Notes under the pieces: generated by a model
Told to the model about the DNA's origin: nothing
The model's database searches: none
Seen by the model: the letters and a program-made list of their open reading frames with translations, nothing else
Part shown: positions 1-7,312 of the stretch, in pieces
Position numbering within the stretch: position 1 is the stretch's first letter
Layout: every line of letters starts with the position of its first letter
Program-made: the position numbers and the translations under genes
Assembly (NCBI GenBank): GCA_027460465.1
Contig: JAPZAV010000132.1
Location: forward strand, 1-47,051
DNA length: 47,051 nucleotides
Direction of reading: 5' to 3'
Origin: Candidatus Methanoperedens sp.
Lineage (GTDB): Archaea; Halobacteriota; Methanosarcinia; Methanosarcinales; Methanoperedenaceae

Positions 1-50
1 ATGTCTTCCATTATGCGAATTATCTTTTCAATGCGATCTTTTTCAGTCAT
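1..50 (-). CDS. N-terminal fragment of a gene leaving the window
   Basis: An ATG on the minus strand at 48-50 opens a frame that stays open to the window edge and reads MTEKDRIEKIIRIMED. The AT-rich stretch just upstream (about 55-85) could be its promoter or that of the plus-strand toxin/antitoxin genes. Sixteen residues are too few to assign a family. Coding status is inferred only from the open frame and charged composition. Confidence 0.3.
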   Translation of the reverse strand, partial: MTEKDRIEKIIRIMED

Positions 51-137
51 TGTAGTTATTTTATATAACTACTTATACTTAAATGTTATTCACTTTAATC
101 TGTTGATAAAATAGGCTTTGTCCGAAAGTCATGTATA

Positions 138-287
138 ATGAATATGTGTAGAGAGCATAAATTTGGCGGACTTTTTGAAGACCCTGAAAGGCTTGAAAAA
201 TACCAAAAGCTTTTTGAGGAAGCTTTTCCGGGACAAACAGCGCTAGATATATTGCATAGAACGCCTGCAAAGCATGCCAAAAAATAG
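138..287 (+). CDS. small antitoxin-like protein (49 aa) preceding a PIN toxin
   Basis: A 49-codon frame reads MNMCREHKFGGLFEDPERLE and onward to ...TPAKHAKK. It overlaps the start of the PIN-domain gene by 14 bases, the usual coupling of antitoxin to toxin in VapBC-type modules. The protein is charged and probably helical. It has no recognisable AbrB, RHH or Phd signature, so the antitoxin role rests on position and size. An alternative ATG lies two codons downstream. No strong Shine-Dalgarno is visible. An AT-rich region at 60-90 may hold the TATA box. Confidence 0.55.
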   Translation: MNMCREHKFGGLFEDPERLEKYQKLFEEAFPGQTALDILHRTPAKHAKK

Positions 288-678
288 TTTTTTTATCGAT
301 AGTTGTATTTTCCTTGGAATCCTGAGAAAGGATGAAAATACAAGGGCATGTAAAAGTTTCATAAGCCGAATCAACAACGATGTTTTTACAGGATATATCT
401 CACCTTTTGTAACAGGTGAAATGCTCAACTCGATTCTATATGCAGAGGAGATAAAACCACTGATAAAATCTGAACTCCTCCATGCTGTTGTGGATTTGCT
501 TATTTCTGCAAAGGTTAAGAATTTCGTTCCTTCGAATAACGAAATGAAAGTCTATTCAGAACTAAGGGAAGCAGATTATAGAATATCTGAGAGCGATATA
601 ATACATGCTACCTGTGCTAAGATACTTGACGTCCCACTGGTGACCACTGATGGTACAATGCTGAACAGCCGTCACTGA
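274..678 (+). CDS. PIN-domain ribonuclease, VapC-like toxin
   Basis: This 134-residue protein has the PIN-fold acidic pattern: D9 in FFIDS, E49 in TGEML, D108 in SESDIIHA and D126 in TTDGTML. These residues would hold Mg or Mn in the RNase active site. VapC toxins cut RNA, often tRNA, when their antitoxin is lost. The start lies inside the upstream 49-aa frame, suggesting translational coupling. Length is normal for a single-domain PIN protein. The target cannot be read from sequence. Directly downstream begins the dispersed repeat copy A. Confidence 0.75.
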   Translation: MPKNSFFIDSCIFLGILRKDENTRACKSFISRINNDVFTGYISPFVTGEMLNSILYAEEIKPLIKSELLHAVVDLLISAKVKNFVPSNNEMKVYSELREADYRISESDIIHATCAKILDVPLVTTDGTMLNSRH

Positions 679-866
679 CGGTATACCCCGTACGATGTAC
701 GAGGCCTGTATATCCCGATTTCATTATATTCGTATTTGTTATGTGCCAGAATATACTTTTTCGTCCCTCCCCATCCATCCCTGACAGACCCATGAAATCA
801 CCTCGGCGCCCAGAGACCTTCCTATGAATCCATGTATGCACAAAAGATGTTCCAGGGAACTCGCAA
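677..866. repeat. dispersed intergenic repeat, copy A
   Basis: The block starting near ACGGTATACC (about 678) matches DNA near 5702 over some 80 bases with scattered changes, including GATGTACGAGGCCT and TATATCCCGATTTCATTAT. Its second half (CGGCGCCCAGAG near 803, then CCAGGGAACTC near 852) matches copy C near 7217-7270. It has no transposase, no clear terminal inverted repeats and no convincing reading frame. It begins right at the stop of the PIN gene. Nature unknown; possibly a MITE-like or structured RNA element. Confidence 0.6.
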
Positions 867-904
867 AAATAACTGAAAAAATAAAATATCAGGAATAGCG
901 AACC

Positions 905-1117
905 TCATACCATCTCACACATCTCGATCTTGTTCCTGAACCATTCCTGAGCTTCTTACTTATTACTGAACCTGAAATTAATAACAACACTGTCCCAGTT
1001 AATATCTGCCCGCCTCCACAACCGGATTATTCCTTCTCTGGATTTCTCAAACTTCTCAATTCTGATGCGTTCAAGTTCAGGGTCCTTCTCTGCACCGTTC
1101 CCGTTCCTTTCAAGCAT
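905..1117 (-). pseudogene. remnant of a small gene with an in-frame stop
   Basis: On the minus strand an ATG at 1117 opens 53 codons of coding-like text (containing DPELERIRIEKFEKSREGII and WRRADINWDSVVINF) to a TAA at 956-958. In the same frame the next 16 codons read EAQEWFRNKIEMCEMV and end at a TGA at 905-907. A single change in the TAA would join them into one protein of about 70 residues. I do not recognise the family. It may be a decaying gene or a sequencing error; the first 53 codons could also be a real small protein. Confidence 0.35.
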
Positions 1118-1222
1118 GTGGTTCCCGTTGCAAGGGAGATTTCATTTATGGGGCGACCAGGGTAAAAAGTCGTAAGCCACAAGGTCGAAGGAATTTCAAC
1201 ATAGCATTGGAGTGATACGAAT

Positions 1223-1315
1223 ATGGAAGAGAAACAAAAGAACAAAGACAAATACAGCAATATGAAAGACGATATATTCGTGCCTGAGTTCAGGACCAAA
1301 AAGCCAGGCAGATAA
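1223..1315 (+). CDS. possible 30-aa small protein
   Basis: The frame begins MEEKQKNKDKYSNMKDD and ends ...FRTKKPGR. A GGAGTG sequence (1209-1214) lies at a workable Shine-Dalgarno distance before the ATG. The product is very charged, without membrane segments or cysteines. It sits 50 bases before the FAD oxidoreductase gene. Function unknown. Support is limited to the ribosome site and composition. Confidence 0.35.
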   Translation: MEEKQKNKDKYSNMKDDIFVPEFRTKKPGR

Positions 1316-1364
1316 TAGTTTTTTCGGATAATAAAATAGAAAGATATTAACAGTAATATCGTAT

Positions 1365-2915
1365 ATGAATGAGCTGGGCGAAATCCCACCAAGAAATGGA
1401 GGAAGAAAAGTTACTGGGAAATCAATCATCATTATTGGAGCAGGGCTGGCCGGCCTCTCAACTGGATGCTATGCACAGATGAACGGTTATAACACCCAGA
1501 TCTTCGAGCACCATACTAAGCCGGGCGGGGTGGCTACTTGCTGGAAACGCAAGGACTATGTAATTGATGGCGGCATCCACTTCCTGATATGCCACAGGCA
1601 AGGTCAGTCAATCTATGAGTTGTACCGTGAGCTTGGCACTGCCCAGCCCAACCGCTTTCTCGATATGACTACTTACCTTCGTTATATTGATGAAACCAGC
1701 ATGCGCAGCATTCTGATCACCCAGAACCTGGACAGCCTTACAAAGGAGTTAAAAGCTTTTTCACCGACCGATGCCCGAACTATTGACGACTTTATGGTCG
1801 GTGCTCGTGCCTTGCAGGGCTCAGACATGGGCGAGATGGGCTTGAGCAAGCCCCCTGAGTTGATGGGCTTCATGGACAAGCTCGGGCTGATGTGGAAAAT
1901 GCGTCGGGTGTTCAAATATTTCACCGGTAAGTACGCCAAGTCTGTCGCCGATTACGGACGAACTTTTCATGACCCACGGTTGCGTCTACTCATCGAAAAC
2001 CTGTTCCTGCCAGAAGTGCCAGTTTGGTTCATTTTCATGCTTTTAGGACTGCTGGCGGATGGACATATGGGACTACTGGAAGGGGGATCGCTCAACTTTG
2101 TTTTGCCTGTCGAGAAGCGCTATGAAGACCTGGGAGGGAAGGTGACTTACAATGCTACTGTCGAGAAGATTCTGGTTGAAAATGATCGAGCTGTGGGAGT
2201 GCGTCTGGCAGATGGCAGCGAGCACCGTGCTGACATTATCGTCTCCGCCGCCGATGGATACAGCACAATCTTCAATATGCTGGAAGGGCGCTACGTTGAC
2301 AAAGAAATCGAGGAACGATACAGGAACTGGAAGCTATTCCGACCTCTTGTCATGGTCAGCTTCGGGGTGGCCAGGGAATTCACGGGCGAACCATGTCTGA
2401 ATATTATCAAGCTTGAGCGCTCCTTCATGGTAGGCAACAAACCTATTGAATGGATTACAATCCGAATCTTCAACTATAGTTCCAAGTTTGCTCCGGTGGG
2501 CAAGACAGTGATTCAAGCCATGTTCGAGACGGAGTGGGATTGGTGGAAAGAGTTACAAAAGGATCGACCGACCTACGAAGCCGAGAAAGAGCGGGTGATG
2601 ACTGAGGTTCTGGAACGGCTGGAAGCACACTACCCCAGCATCTCGTCGCAGGTGGAAATGACCGACGTAGCTACGCCCTACACATGGTGGCGTTACACTC
2701 GCAATCACAGAGGTGCCTTCGAAGGCTGGCTACCCACTCCGGAAGTAATCAATACTCAGGTTAAAAAGACCCTGCCCGGCCTGGCGAACTTTTATATGGC
2801 TGGTCAGTGGGTGATGCCGGGTGGAGGAGTCCCTCCATGCCTCTATTCTGGCCGCCACATAGTCCAGATACTCTGCCATAGGGATGAGAAGCCATTTTCG
2901 ATATCCTTTCCATGA
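1365..2915 (+). CDS. FAD-dependent oxidoreductase, phytoene desaturase / carotenoid isomerase-like
   Basis: A 516-residue flavoprotein. The FAD-binding Rossmann motif is near residue 25 (IIIIGAGLAGLS), followed by a GG-rich second motif (PGGVATCW, IDGGIHF). The C terminus has the family's substrate/FAD signature (FYMAGQWVMPGGGVPP). CrtI/CrtISO-type enzymes desaturate or isomerise carotenoids, but many homologues act on other lipids or are uncharacterised, and no carotenoid genes are nearby. The first 20 residues before the Rossmann strand are unusual and no clear Shine-Dalgarno is seen, so the start may be off. Base composition and codon choice look richer in G+C than adjacent genes, which together with the next gene suggests import from a bacterium. 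Confidence 0.75.
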   Translation: MNELGEIPPRNGGRKVTGKSIIIIGAGLAGLSTGCYAQMNGYNTQIFEHHTKPGGVATCWKRKDYVIDGGIHFLICHRQGQSIYELYRELGTAQPNRFLDMTTYLRYIDETSMRSILITQNLDSLTKELKAFSPTDARTIDDFMVGARALQGSDMGEMGLSKPPELMGFMDKLGLMWKMRRVFKYFTGKYAKSVADYGRTFHDPRLRLLIENLFLPEVPVWFIFMLLGLLADGHMGLLEGGSLNFVLPVEKRYEDLGGKVTYNATVEKILVENDRAVGVRLADGSEHRADIIVSAADGYSTIFNMLEGRYVDKEIEERYRNWKLFRPLVMVSFGVAREFTGEPCLNIIKLERSFMVGNKPIEWITIRIFNYSSKFAPVGKTVIQAMFETEWDWWKELQKDRPTYEAEKERVMTEVLERLEAHYPSISSQVEMTDVATPYTWWRYTRNHRGAFEGWLPTPEVINTQVKKTLPGLANFYMAGQWVMPGGGVPPCLYSGRHIVQILCHRDEKPFSISFP

Positions 2916-3006
2916 TCCCTGTCGAATTGCATTCTATAAATCATCCTGGTTTAAGAAAAATAGAGGTAAAGTGATATGCAACTGTATCCACAAAGGAAGT
3001 GACCGA

Positions 3007-3459
3007 ATGACAATCAAAACAGCAGTTAATGATTTTCTGGCCCAACGGACGTTAGCCATAGTTGGTGTTTCACGAAGTCGAGAGAAATTCGGCAATATGG
3101 CTTACAGAGAACTAAGAGCCAAAGGATATAGATTATTTCCAGTCAACCCCAAAGCGGATAGTATTGAGGGTGACCATTGCTACCAAAGCTTAAATGCATT
3201 ACCCTCAGCGGTGGAAGGTGCGCTGATCATTGTCCCTCCAGCTGAGACAGAACAAGTAGTGCGGGATGCAGCAGCGGCAGGAATTCGTCATGTCTGGATG
3301 CAGCAGGGAGCCGAATCAGATGCAGCAATTCGTTTCTGCGAAGATAATGAAATCAGTGTTGTGTATGGCGAGTGCATCTTGATGTTCGCTGAACCGGTGG
3401 CTTTTTACCACCTGATGCACCGCTGGGTGTGGAGGCTACTGGGAAAGTTGCCCAAGTGA
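3007..3459 (+). CDS. CoA-binding domain protein
   Basis: A 150-residue protein with a single Rossmann-type CoA-binding domain as in the N-terminal half of succinyl-CoA ligase alpha: TLAIVGVSRSREKFGN, then PVNPKADSIEG and ALIIVPPAET. The ATG at 3007 is preceded by AAAGGAAGTGA and aligns with the family N terminus. The frame is open for 41 codons upstream but that part looks non-coding. Such stand-alone proteins bind CoA or nucleotides; their roles are mostly unknown. It follows the FAD oxidoreductase by about 90 bases on the same strand and may have been acquired with it. Confidence 0.8.
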   Translation: MTIKTAVNDFLAQRTLAIVGVSRSREKFGNMAYRELRAKGYRLFPVNPKADSIEGDHCYQSLNALPSAVEGALIIVPPAETEQVVRDAAAAGIRHVWMQQGAESDAAIRFCEDNEISVVYGECILMFAEPVAFYHLMHRWVWRLLGKLPK

Positions 3460-3524
3460 AAGAAGTGGAAGCCAGTCTGCTGATATTATGGTTTCGTTGT
3501 ATGGATGCAAATGAATCTGCAATC

Positions 3525-3977
3525 TCACGAATAGTCTCCCAAGAACTTAAGATTAAAACGATTATTCAGCTCTTTTATGTTTTGCTTCATCTCACTTTCG
3601 ATATTTTTGAATAAAACTGTCAAATTATCATGTTCGGATAGGGCAAGCAAAAAGCAATCTGAAAATGCAATATTATACCTGGTTTTTATAATCCCAGCGT
3701 TCAGACAGAGTTCGTAATCCAGAGGTCTTACTTCTACATGAGGGTGATAATATACAAAATCATAGAGTTTTTTTGCAAGTGCTTCAGATTGGATCGGTGT
3801 ATGTACTTCTTGATAGACTCTCTCTGCGACATAAAATATTTCAGTCAGCGTTAATGGAGTCAGAATAGCAGTTGCTTCTCCCCTGTTCACGGAATCAACT
3901 ACTGCTTTTGCCTGAGGATGCAGGGCTCCACGAGTATTAATATATTCTATCCAGACACCAGTGTCTATTGCAATCAT
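3525..3977 (-). CDS. vapC: PIN-domain toxin, VapC family
   Basis: A 150-residue PIN ribonuclease. D5 (MIAIDTGVW), E46 (LTLTEIFYV) and D107 (AFSDCFLLA) match the metal-binding carboxylates. Its ATG overlaps the stop of the upstream AbrB-type antitoxin gene by four bases (ATGA at 3974-3977), the classic vapBC layout. Toxicity would come from RNA cleavage, neutralised by VapB. It is unrelated in detail to the PIN protein at 274-678, so the window has two separate modules. Confidence 0.85.
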   Translation of the reverse strand: MIAIDTGVWIEYINTRGALHPQAKAVVDSVNRGEATAILTPLTLTEIFYVAERVYQEVHTPIQSEALAKKLYDFVYYHPHVEVRPLDYELCLNAGIIKTRYNIAFSDCFLLALSEHDNLTVLFKNIESEMKQNIKELNNRFNLKFLGDYS

Positions 3978-4234
3978 TTTATTCCTAAATCATGGAGGAG
4001 TCCTTTGATTTTTGCTTCATCGATTTTACGAGAGTTTTTCATGGCTTTATCAACGGCATGGGGTGAGGCGCTAACAAATAATTCCGAAGGCTTGACTTCT
4101 GGTTCGGCTACGAGGATTATTTTTTTGTTTTCCTGAAAGATCTTCAACTTGTTTCCTGTTGTTAAACCCAGTATTTCCCTTATTCTTTTGGGGATCACTA
4201 TCTGCCCTTTGCTAGAAATTGTGACAGTTGTCAT
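3974..4234 (-). CDS. vapB: AbrB/SpoVT-type antitoxin, VapB family
   Basis: An 86-residue protein starting with the swapped-hairpin AbrB signature VTISSKGQIVIPKRIREILGL, which binds operator DNA. The C-terminal half (from about residue 48) would wrap the PIN toxin encoded immediately downstream. AbrB-type antitoxins normally repress their own promoter, here somewhere in the roughly 30 bases upstream of 4234 (an AT-rich stretch around 4245-4262). Confidence 0.88.
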   Translation of the reverse strand: MTTVTISSKGQIVIPKRIREILGLTTGNKLKIFQENKKIILVAEPEVKPSELFVSASPHAVDKAMKNSRKIDEAKIKGLLHDLGIK

Positions 4235-4267
4235 TAAAGCATGTAAGACGATAATCTTATTTAAGTC

Positions 4268-4342
4268 TTACCTATCCAGCGCTTCATTCAGCTTGTCAGG
4301 GTAATATTCCTCATTTCCCACAGTACGCAATACTTCTGAGTC
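4268..4342 (-). pseudogene. possible C-terminal remnant of a lost gene
   Basis: Between the unknown ORF ending at 4368 and vapB, the minus strand reads DSEVLRTVGNEEYYPDKLNE then ALDR and stops at 4268. It looks like the end of a real protein but has no start: a TGA lies directly before it. It is in a different frame from the upstream ORF. I cannot name the family. It may be the tail of a gene displaced when the toxin/antitoxin module inserted. Confidence 0.25.
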
Positions 4343-4367
4343 TCAGAGTCCCCTATGCACAAGTTTC

Positions 4368-4880
4368 TCATTCTGACCTTCTGGCCTCCCCCGCATCCAC
4401 TGAAAGTCTCACTGTCTGCCATCCCATGACAAGACGCACAGGCTCCCTCGTTTGCATCATAATATATTTTCCGGATATGGTATCCCGGTTAACAAGATAA
4501 CTTAACACCTCACCGCCGTTCTCTGAATAGACCCATATCTCCCTCAGGTTGTCCTGGGGAACGGCGTTATTGACCATGCTGAGTGCAAATCCATTAATGA
4601 ACTTTTCCGCATCACCCGGATCTTTCAAAGCTTTTGCATAGGTTTGCCTTATCTGGATCCCGATATCCCCCGATCCTGTTATCCTGAGCGCCTTGCCATG
4701 GTCTGTATCGATCACCGTGGCCGATGCGCTTCCGCTTACTGCAGGTTTGTGATACATCTCCATGACCTTCCCGTTATCATCCAGAAGGACAGGCACATAA
4801 AGCGTCGACTGTCTCGAAGAAACATGTATCGAATTAAAGGTAAAAGGGGGCTGAGAACCCGGGAATTTTTCTTGGTGCAT
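4368..4880 (-). CDS. unknown soluble domain, possibly the frameshifted tail of the membrane protein
   Basis: A 170-residue frame without membrane segments, predicted mostly beta (LYVPVLLDDNGKV, ASATVIDTDHGKALRITG, IWVYSENGGEVLSYLV). Its ATG lies 47 bases inside the end of the membrane-protein gene, in another frame, and has no signal peptide although the content looks extracytoplasmic. The two frames cross around a CCCCC/TTTT run near 4845-4855, so one original gene with a frameshift is possible. I do not recognise the domain. Confidence 0.5.
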   Translation of the reverse strand: MHQEKFPGSQPPFTFNSIHVSSRQSTLYVPVLLDDNGKVMEMYHKPAVSGSASATVIDTDHGKALRITGSGDIGIQIRQTYAKALKDPGDAEKFINGFALSMVNNAVPQDNLREIWVYSENGGEVLSYLVNRDTISGKYIMMQTREPVRLVMGWQTVRLSVDAGEARRSE

Positions 4881-5490
4881 TGGCTTCAGAGAAATACAAT
4901 CCCATTGCTATCGATGCTCCTGTTATCCCTGTGGCAAGCAATATAAAGAAAAAAGCTGGAAGATAGGTCAGCAGCAGGCTTTCCAGTCCCGCCCCGATGA
5001 TCTCAAGGGAGGGAACTGTGTGCTCGCCAAAGAAATACAGCCCATAACCCATCGCACTTCCCGAGACGCTGGAAACGGCCAGAAAAGCCATGTTCCTGGG
5101 TTTCGGGATGCCAAATAAAGAACCTGCTATCGCAGTCCACATGAATAACGGAAAAAGCGCCCATACGGTAATACCTGATGACGCAAGATATCTCAAGATC
5201 CCTTCCATTGCAAGCCCTCCGATAGACCCTGCGACAGCACCTCTTATTGCAGACCTTGTAACCCCTTCATCCCGGCTGAAAACGTATCCGGCATATGCGC
5301 CATATATACCAAAACCCGCTGCACCATATACGGTATAGAAAAACGCCTGGGAATCCGAATAAATTCCTGGAGAAAAAATGCCAATCAGGAACGCAAGGAG
5401 AATTGCAAAACCAAAGCTCATCATAATGCCCATTGCCCCGTGCATTCCGCAGCTGAAAAGGCTTTTCATATCTATCCTTGTGCTCTGCAT
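4834..5490 (-). CDS. integral membrane protein of unknown function
   Basis: About 218 residues if started at the ATG at 5490, which has GAGGTAGG just upstream; the frame is open to 5544. It holds about five or six hydrophobic segments (FGFAILLAFLIGIF, VYGAAGFGIYGAYAGYVF, TVWALFPLFMWTAIAGSLF, VSGSAMGYGLYFFG, LPAFFFILLATGITGASIAMG). The last one is followed by a short tail that overlaps the next frame. Glycine and alanine rich, with no catalytic motif seen. A TATATAA near 5533-5539 could be the promoter on the minus strand. Confidence 0.6.
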   Translation of the reverse strand: MQSTRIDMKSLFSCGMHGAMGIMMSFGFAILLAFLIGIFSPGIYSDSQAFFYTVYGAAGFGIYGAYAGYVFSRDEGVTRSAIRGAVAGSIGGLAMEGILRYLASSGITVWALFPLFMWTAIAGSLFGIPKPRNMAFLAVSSVSGSAMGYGLYFFGEHTVPSLEIIGAGLESLLLTYLPAFFFILLATGITGASIAMGLYFSEANAPRKIPGFSAPFYL

Positions 5491-5974
5491 ACCTACCTCA
5501 ACCATACTCGTCCATAAACAGACAATCCAGTCATTATATAGCAAATCTATTCTTATATAATCTTGTAATATAGCCCTGATTAAGCTCTTCTTTGCAACTG
5601 ATCATCATCTTTACACGCCTGATTTTCAGGATTTTATAAGCTGTTCTGGATTCTATCGCCTTTACAAGCATGAAAGACGCCTATCATCTTCGGTCACAAC
5701 ACGGTATACTCTGTATGATGTACGAGGCCTCTATATCCCGATTTCATTATTATTACTCAGACTCTTATGCGTTATGCGCCGAAATATACTTCACAACCAC
5801 TCCTATCCATTTCCTCCAGATAGCAACCCGGCGCCCAGAGCTGATCTCCGCACCATTCCTTCAAATGAGGAAACTCTTCTTTCAGTCTCCTGCTCGATCT
5901 CCCTTCGGTTACTTCAATTTTTCTCCCTCACATCCCTGGCACGGCTCAGTTTCCACAAGCACACAGTTCTTGAA
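5491..5974. other. gene-poor stretch with repeat copy B
   Basis: Between the membrane protein start and the next plus-strand gene I see only promoter-like AT-rich DNA (5530-5575) and the degenerate repeat at 5700-5842. Open frames on the plus strand here are pyrimidine-rich and not protein-like. Confidence 0.5.
5700..5842. repeat. dispersed intergenic repeat, copy B
   Basis: The block begins ACACGGTATACTCTGTATGA and shares with copy A (from about 678) GATGTACGAGGCCT, TATATCCCGATTTCATTAT, a GTTATG-GCC segment and GAAATATACTT. The CGGCGCCCAGAG core near 5829 is shared with copies A and C. A short minus-strand frame (MKSGYRGLVHHTEYTVL) has a counterpart in copy A (MKSGYTGLVHRTGYTV), but the changes are mostly amino-acid changing, arguing against selection on a peptide. 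Confidence 0.6.
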
Positions 5975-6304
5975 ATGCCCTATCACTGGGCAGCCGAAAA
6001 ACTTATTGATAACGAAGCTGAAAAAGTGGATCTGGTCAAGAAGATGCTCGGTACTGATAACACTTCAGAGGCGCTGCGGTGGTGCATCAGGGCAGCCTGG
6101 GCGACTCACGGAGATAAGATAAAGGAAATCGTGGCTGGTTTAAATTTTAACGCAGTTCACACTTACCGGGGGAAGTCGTCCTTTTTAGAAAACGGAGTAT
6201 CTGTCTGGGTATTATTCAGGGACTCCGCACTGAAAGTGCAAAGCATCGACACAGATGCACCCGATGCCGACGCCGGGAAAGGGGGTAAGGAAGGAAGAAG
6301 TTAA
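5975..6304 (+). CDS. hypothetical protein (109 aa)
   Basis: Starting at MPYHWAAEKLIDNEAEKVDL, the protein is helical in its first 65 residues. The VKKMLGTDNTSEALRWCIRA segment is weakly reminiscent of a ribbon-helix-helix hinge, but this is not a firm match. It ends in a low-complexity Asp/Gly/Lys tail. The frame stays open about 67 codons upstream, but that part overlaps pyrimidine-rich repeat-adjacent DNA and does not look coded. No clear Shine-Dalgarno. A hairpin terminator candidate follows at 6351. Confidence 0.45.
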   Translation: MPYHWAAEKLIDNEAEKVDLVKKMLGTDNTSEALRWCIRAAWATHGDKIKEIVAGLNFNAVHTYRGKSSFLENGVSVWVLFRDSALKVQSIDTDAPDADAGKGGKEGRS

Positions 6305-6350
6305 TTTCAAGAATAAATAAAAAGAAGACTTTCTGAAAAACTGTTTCTAT

Positions 6351-6374
6351 AGCTTTCGATGAGCGAAAGCTTTT
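6351..6374 (+). terminator. hairpin plus T-run terminator candidate
   Basis: AGCTTTCG, a five-base loop ATGAG, then CGAAAGCT form a perfect 8-bp stem followed by TTT. It lies 47 bases after the hypothetical gene and about 75 bases before the flavodoxin gene, separating the two transcription units. Confidence 0.55.
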
Positions 6375-6450
6375 ATCAGATAACATATAACATTAATGTA
6401 TGAGTGGGAGCAATAAAATCACTCAATCAATAAGATAAGGAGAGAAAACT

Positions 6451-6960
6451 ATGCCAAAAGTAGTAGTTGTATATCTCAGTACATCAGGTAATACAAAAGC
6501 GATGGCAGATGCCATCGTAGAAGGAGCAAAATCAAGGAATGTTGACGCTATGGCTGTGAATTTCCAGGAAACAAGAATAGAGGACATAAAAGATGCGGAT
6601 GCAATTGCGATTGGTTCTTCGACATTCTATTATAAGATGCTGCCTCCCATGGAAAAATTTATTGAGAGCCTTGAAAAAGCAAACGTTGCAGATAAAGTTG
6701 GGGCAGCTTTCGGCTCTTACGGGTGGAGTGGTGAAGCGCCGGTGATGATCGCAGAAAAGATGCGTGAGGTCGGCATGGATGTAATAGATCCGGTATTACG
6801 TATTCAATATCAACCTGTTGAAAAAGATCTTGAAGAATGTAAAAGGCTTGGAAAAGATATTGCCATTAAAGTAAAAAAGAAATATACCAAGGCAGAAAGC
6901 GAGAAGCGTGGAGATGCACCTCTCATGCAGGAAGTCAAAATGGGTGAAGGAGGTCACTGA
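6451..6960 (+). CDS. flavodoxin-domain protein
   Basis: A 169-residue flavodoxin. The FMN phosphate-binding loop is at residues 9-15 (LSTSGNTKAMA); a GSSTFYYKMLPP loop near 55 and GSYGWSG near 91 would contact the isoalloxazine ring. This is the C-terminal-type flavodoxin module of A-type flavoproteins (FprA), here without the metallo-beta-lactamase part. It would carry electrons in the cytoplasm. The last 30 residues are a charged tail. AAGGAGA sits 8 bases before the ATG. It stands alone between a terminator-like hairpin and repeat copy C. Confidence 0.85.
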   Translation: MPKVVVVYLSTSGNTKAMADAIVEGAKSRNVDAMAVNFQETRIEDIKDADAIAIGSSTFYYKMLPPMEKFIESLEKANVADKVGAAFGSYGWSGEAPVMIAEKMREVGMDVIDPVLRIQYQPVEKDLEECKRLGKDIAIKVKKKYTKAESEKRGDAPLMQEVKMGEGGH

Positions 6961-7298
6961 GAGAACGATATTACTGTGAGCGGAATAATATACCCCCTTC
7001 CCCTTTTCGGCCGAATCTTCATACGATAATAGCAATGACCACTGGTATCCAGTGGCCATCTGTCCTCATCGTGTCTCAACTCTGCGACGATTTAATGTCC
7101 GCAGACTTGTCGCCGTAAGTATCAATTGACATACATTTCTACCACATCTGATATGGTTATAAATGCATGAAAACCACGGCAACGTGTTACTGGACACCAC
7201 ACCAAAACTTCCAGCTCGGCGCCCAGAGGTATGAATGCGTGTTTACACACATGATTTCCCAGGGAACTCAAAAGCCAGCTAAAAAAAATAATTATGCA
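6961..7298. other. intergenic region with repeat copy C
   Basis: No convincing gene. A small inverted pair TCTGCG (7081-7086) / CGCAGA (7100-7105) and the repeat copy from about 7205 are the only structures seen. The flavodoxin gene on plus and the HTH regulator on minus converge here. Confidence 0.5.
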
Positions 7299-7312
7299 TT
7301 ATGTGCCGATAG
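7205..7312. repeat. dispersed intergenic repeat, copy C
   Basis: Contains CTCGGCGCCCAGAG, TATGAATGCGTGT-TACACA and CCCAGGGAACTC, matching the second half of copy A (near 801-862). It then has TTATGCATTATGTGCCGATA, resembling the middle of copy B (TTATGCGTTATGCGCCGAAA). It therefore mixes modules of both copies. Its end runs into the last codons of the HTH regulator gene. Confidence 0.5.

Noticed and set aside
1163-1193. GTAAAAAGTCGTAA and GTCGAAGGAATTTCAAC, resembling the 16S rRNA 3' end or a CRISPR repeat
   Set aside because: Single copy only, with no further rRNA match and no spacer-repeat array.
1027-1392. Minus-strand 121-codon hydrophobic frame
   Set aside because: Runs against the start of the FAD oxidoreductase and competes with the small remnant at 905-1117; composition of AT-rich antisense DNA.
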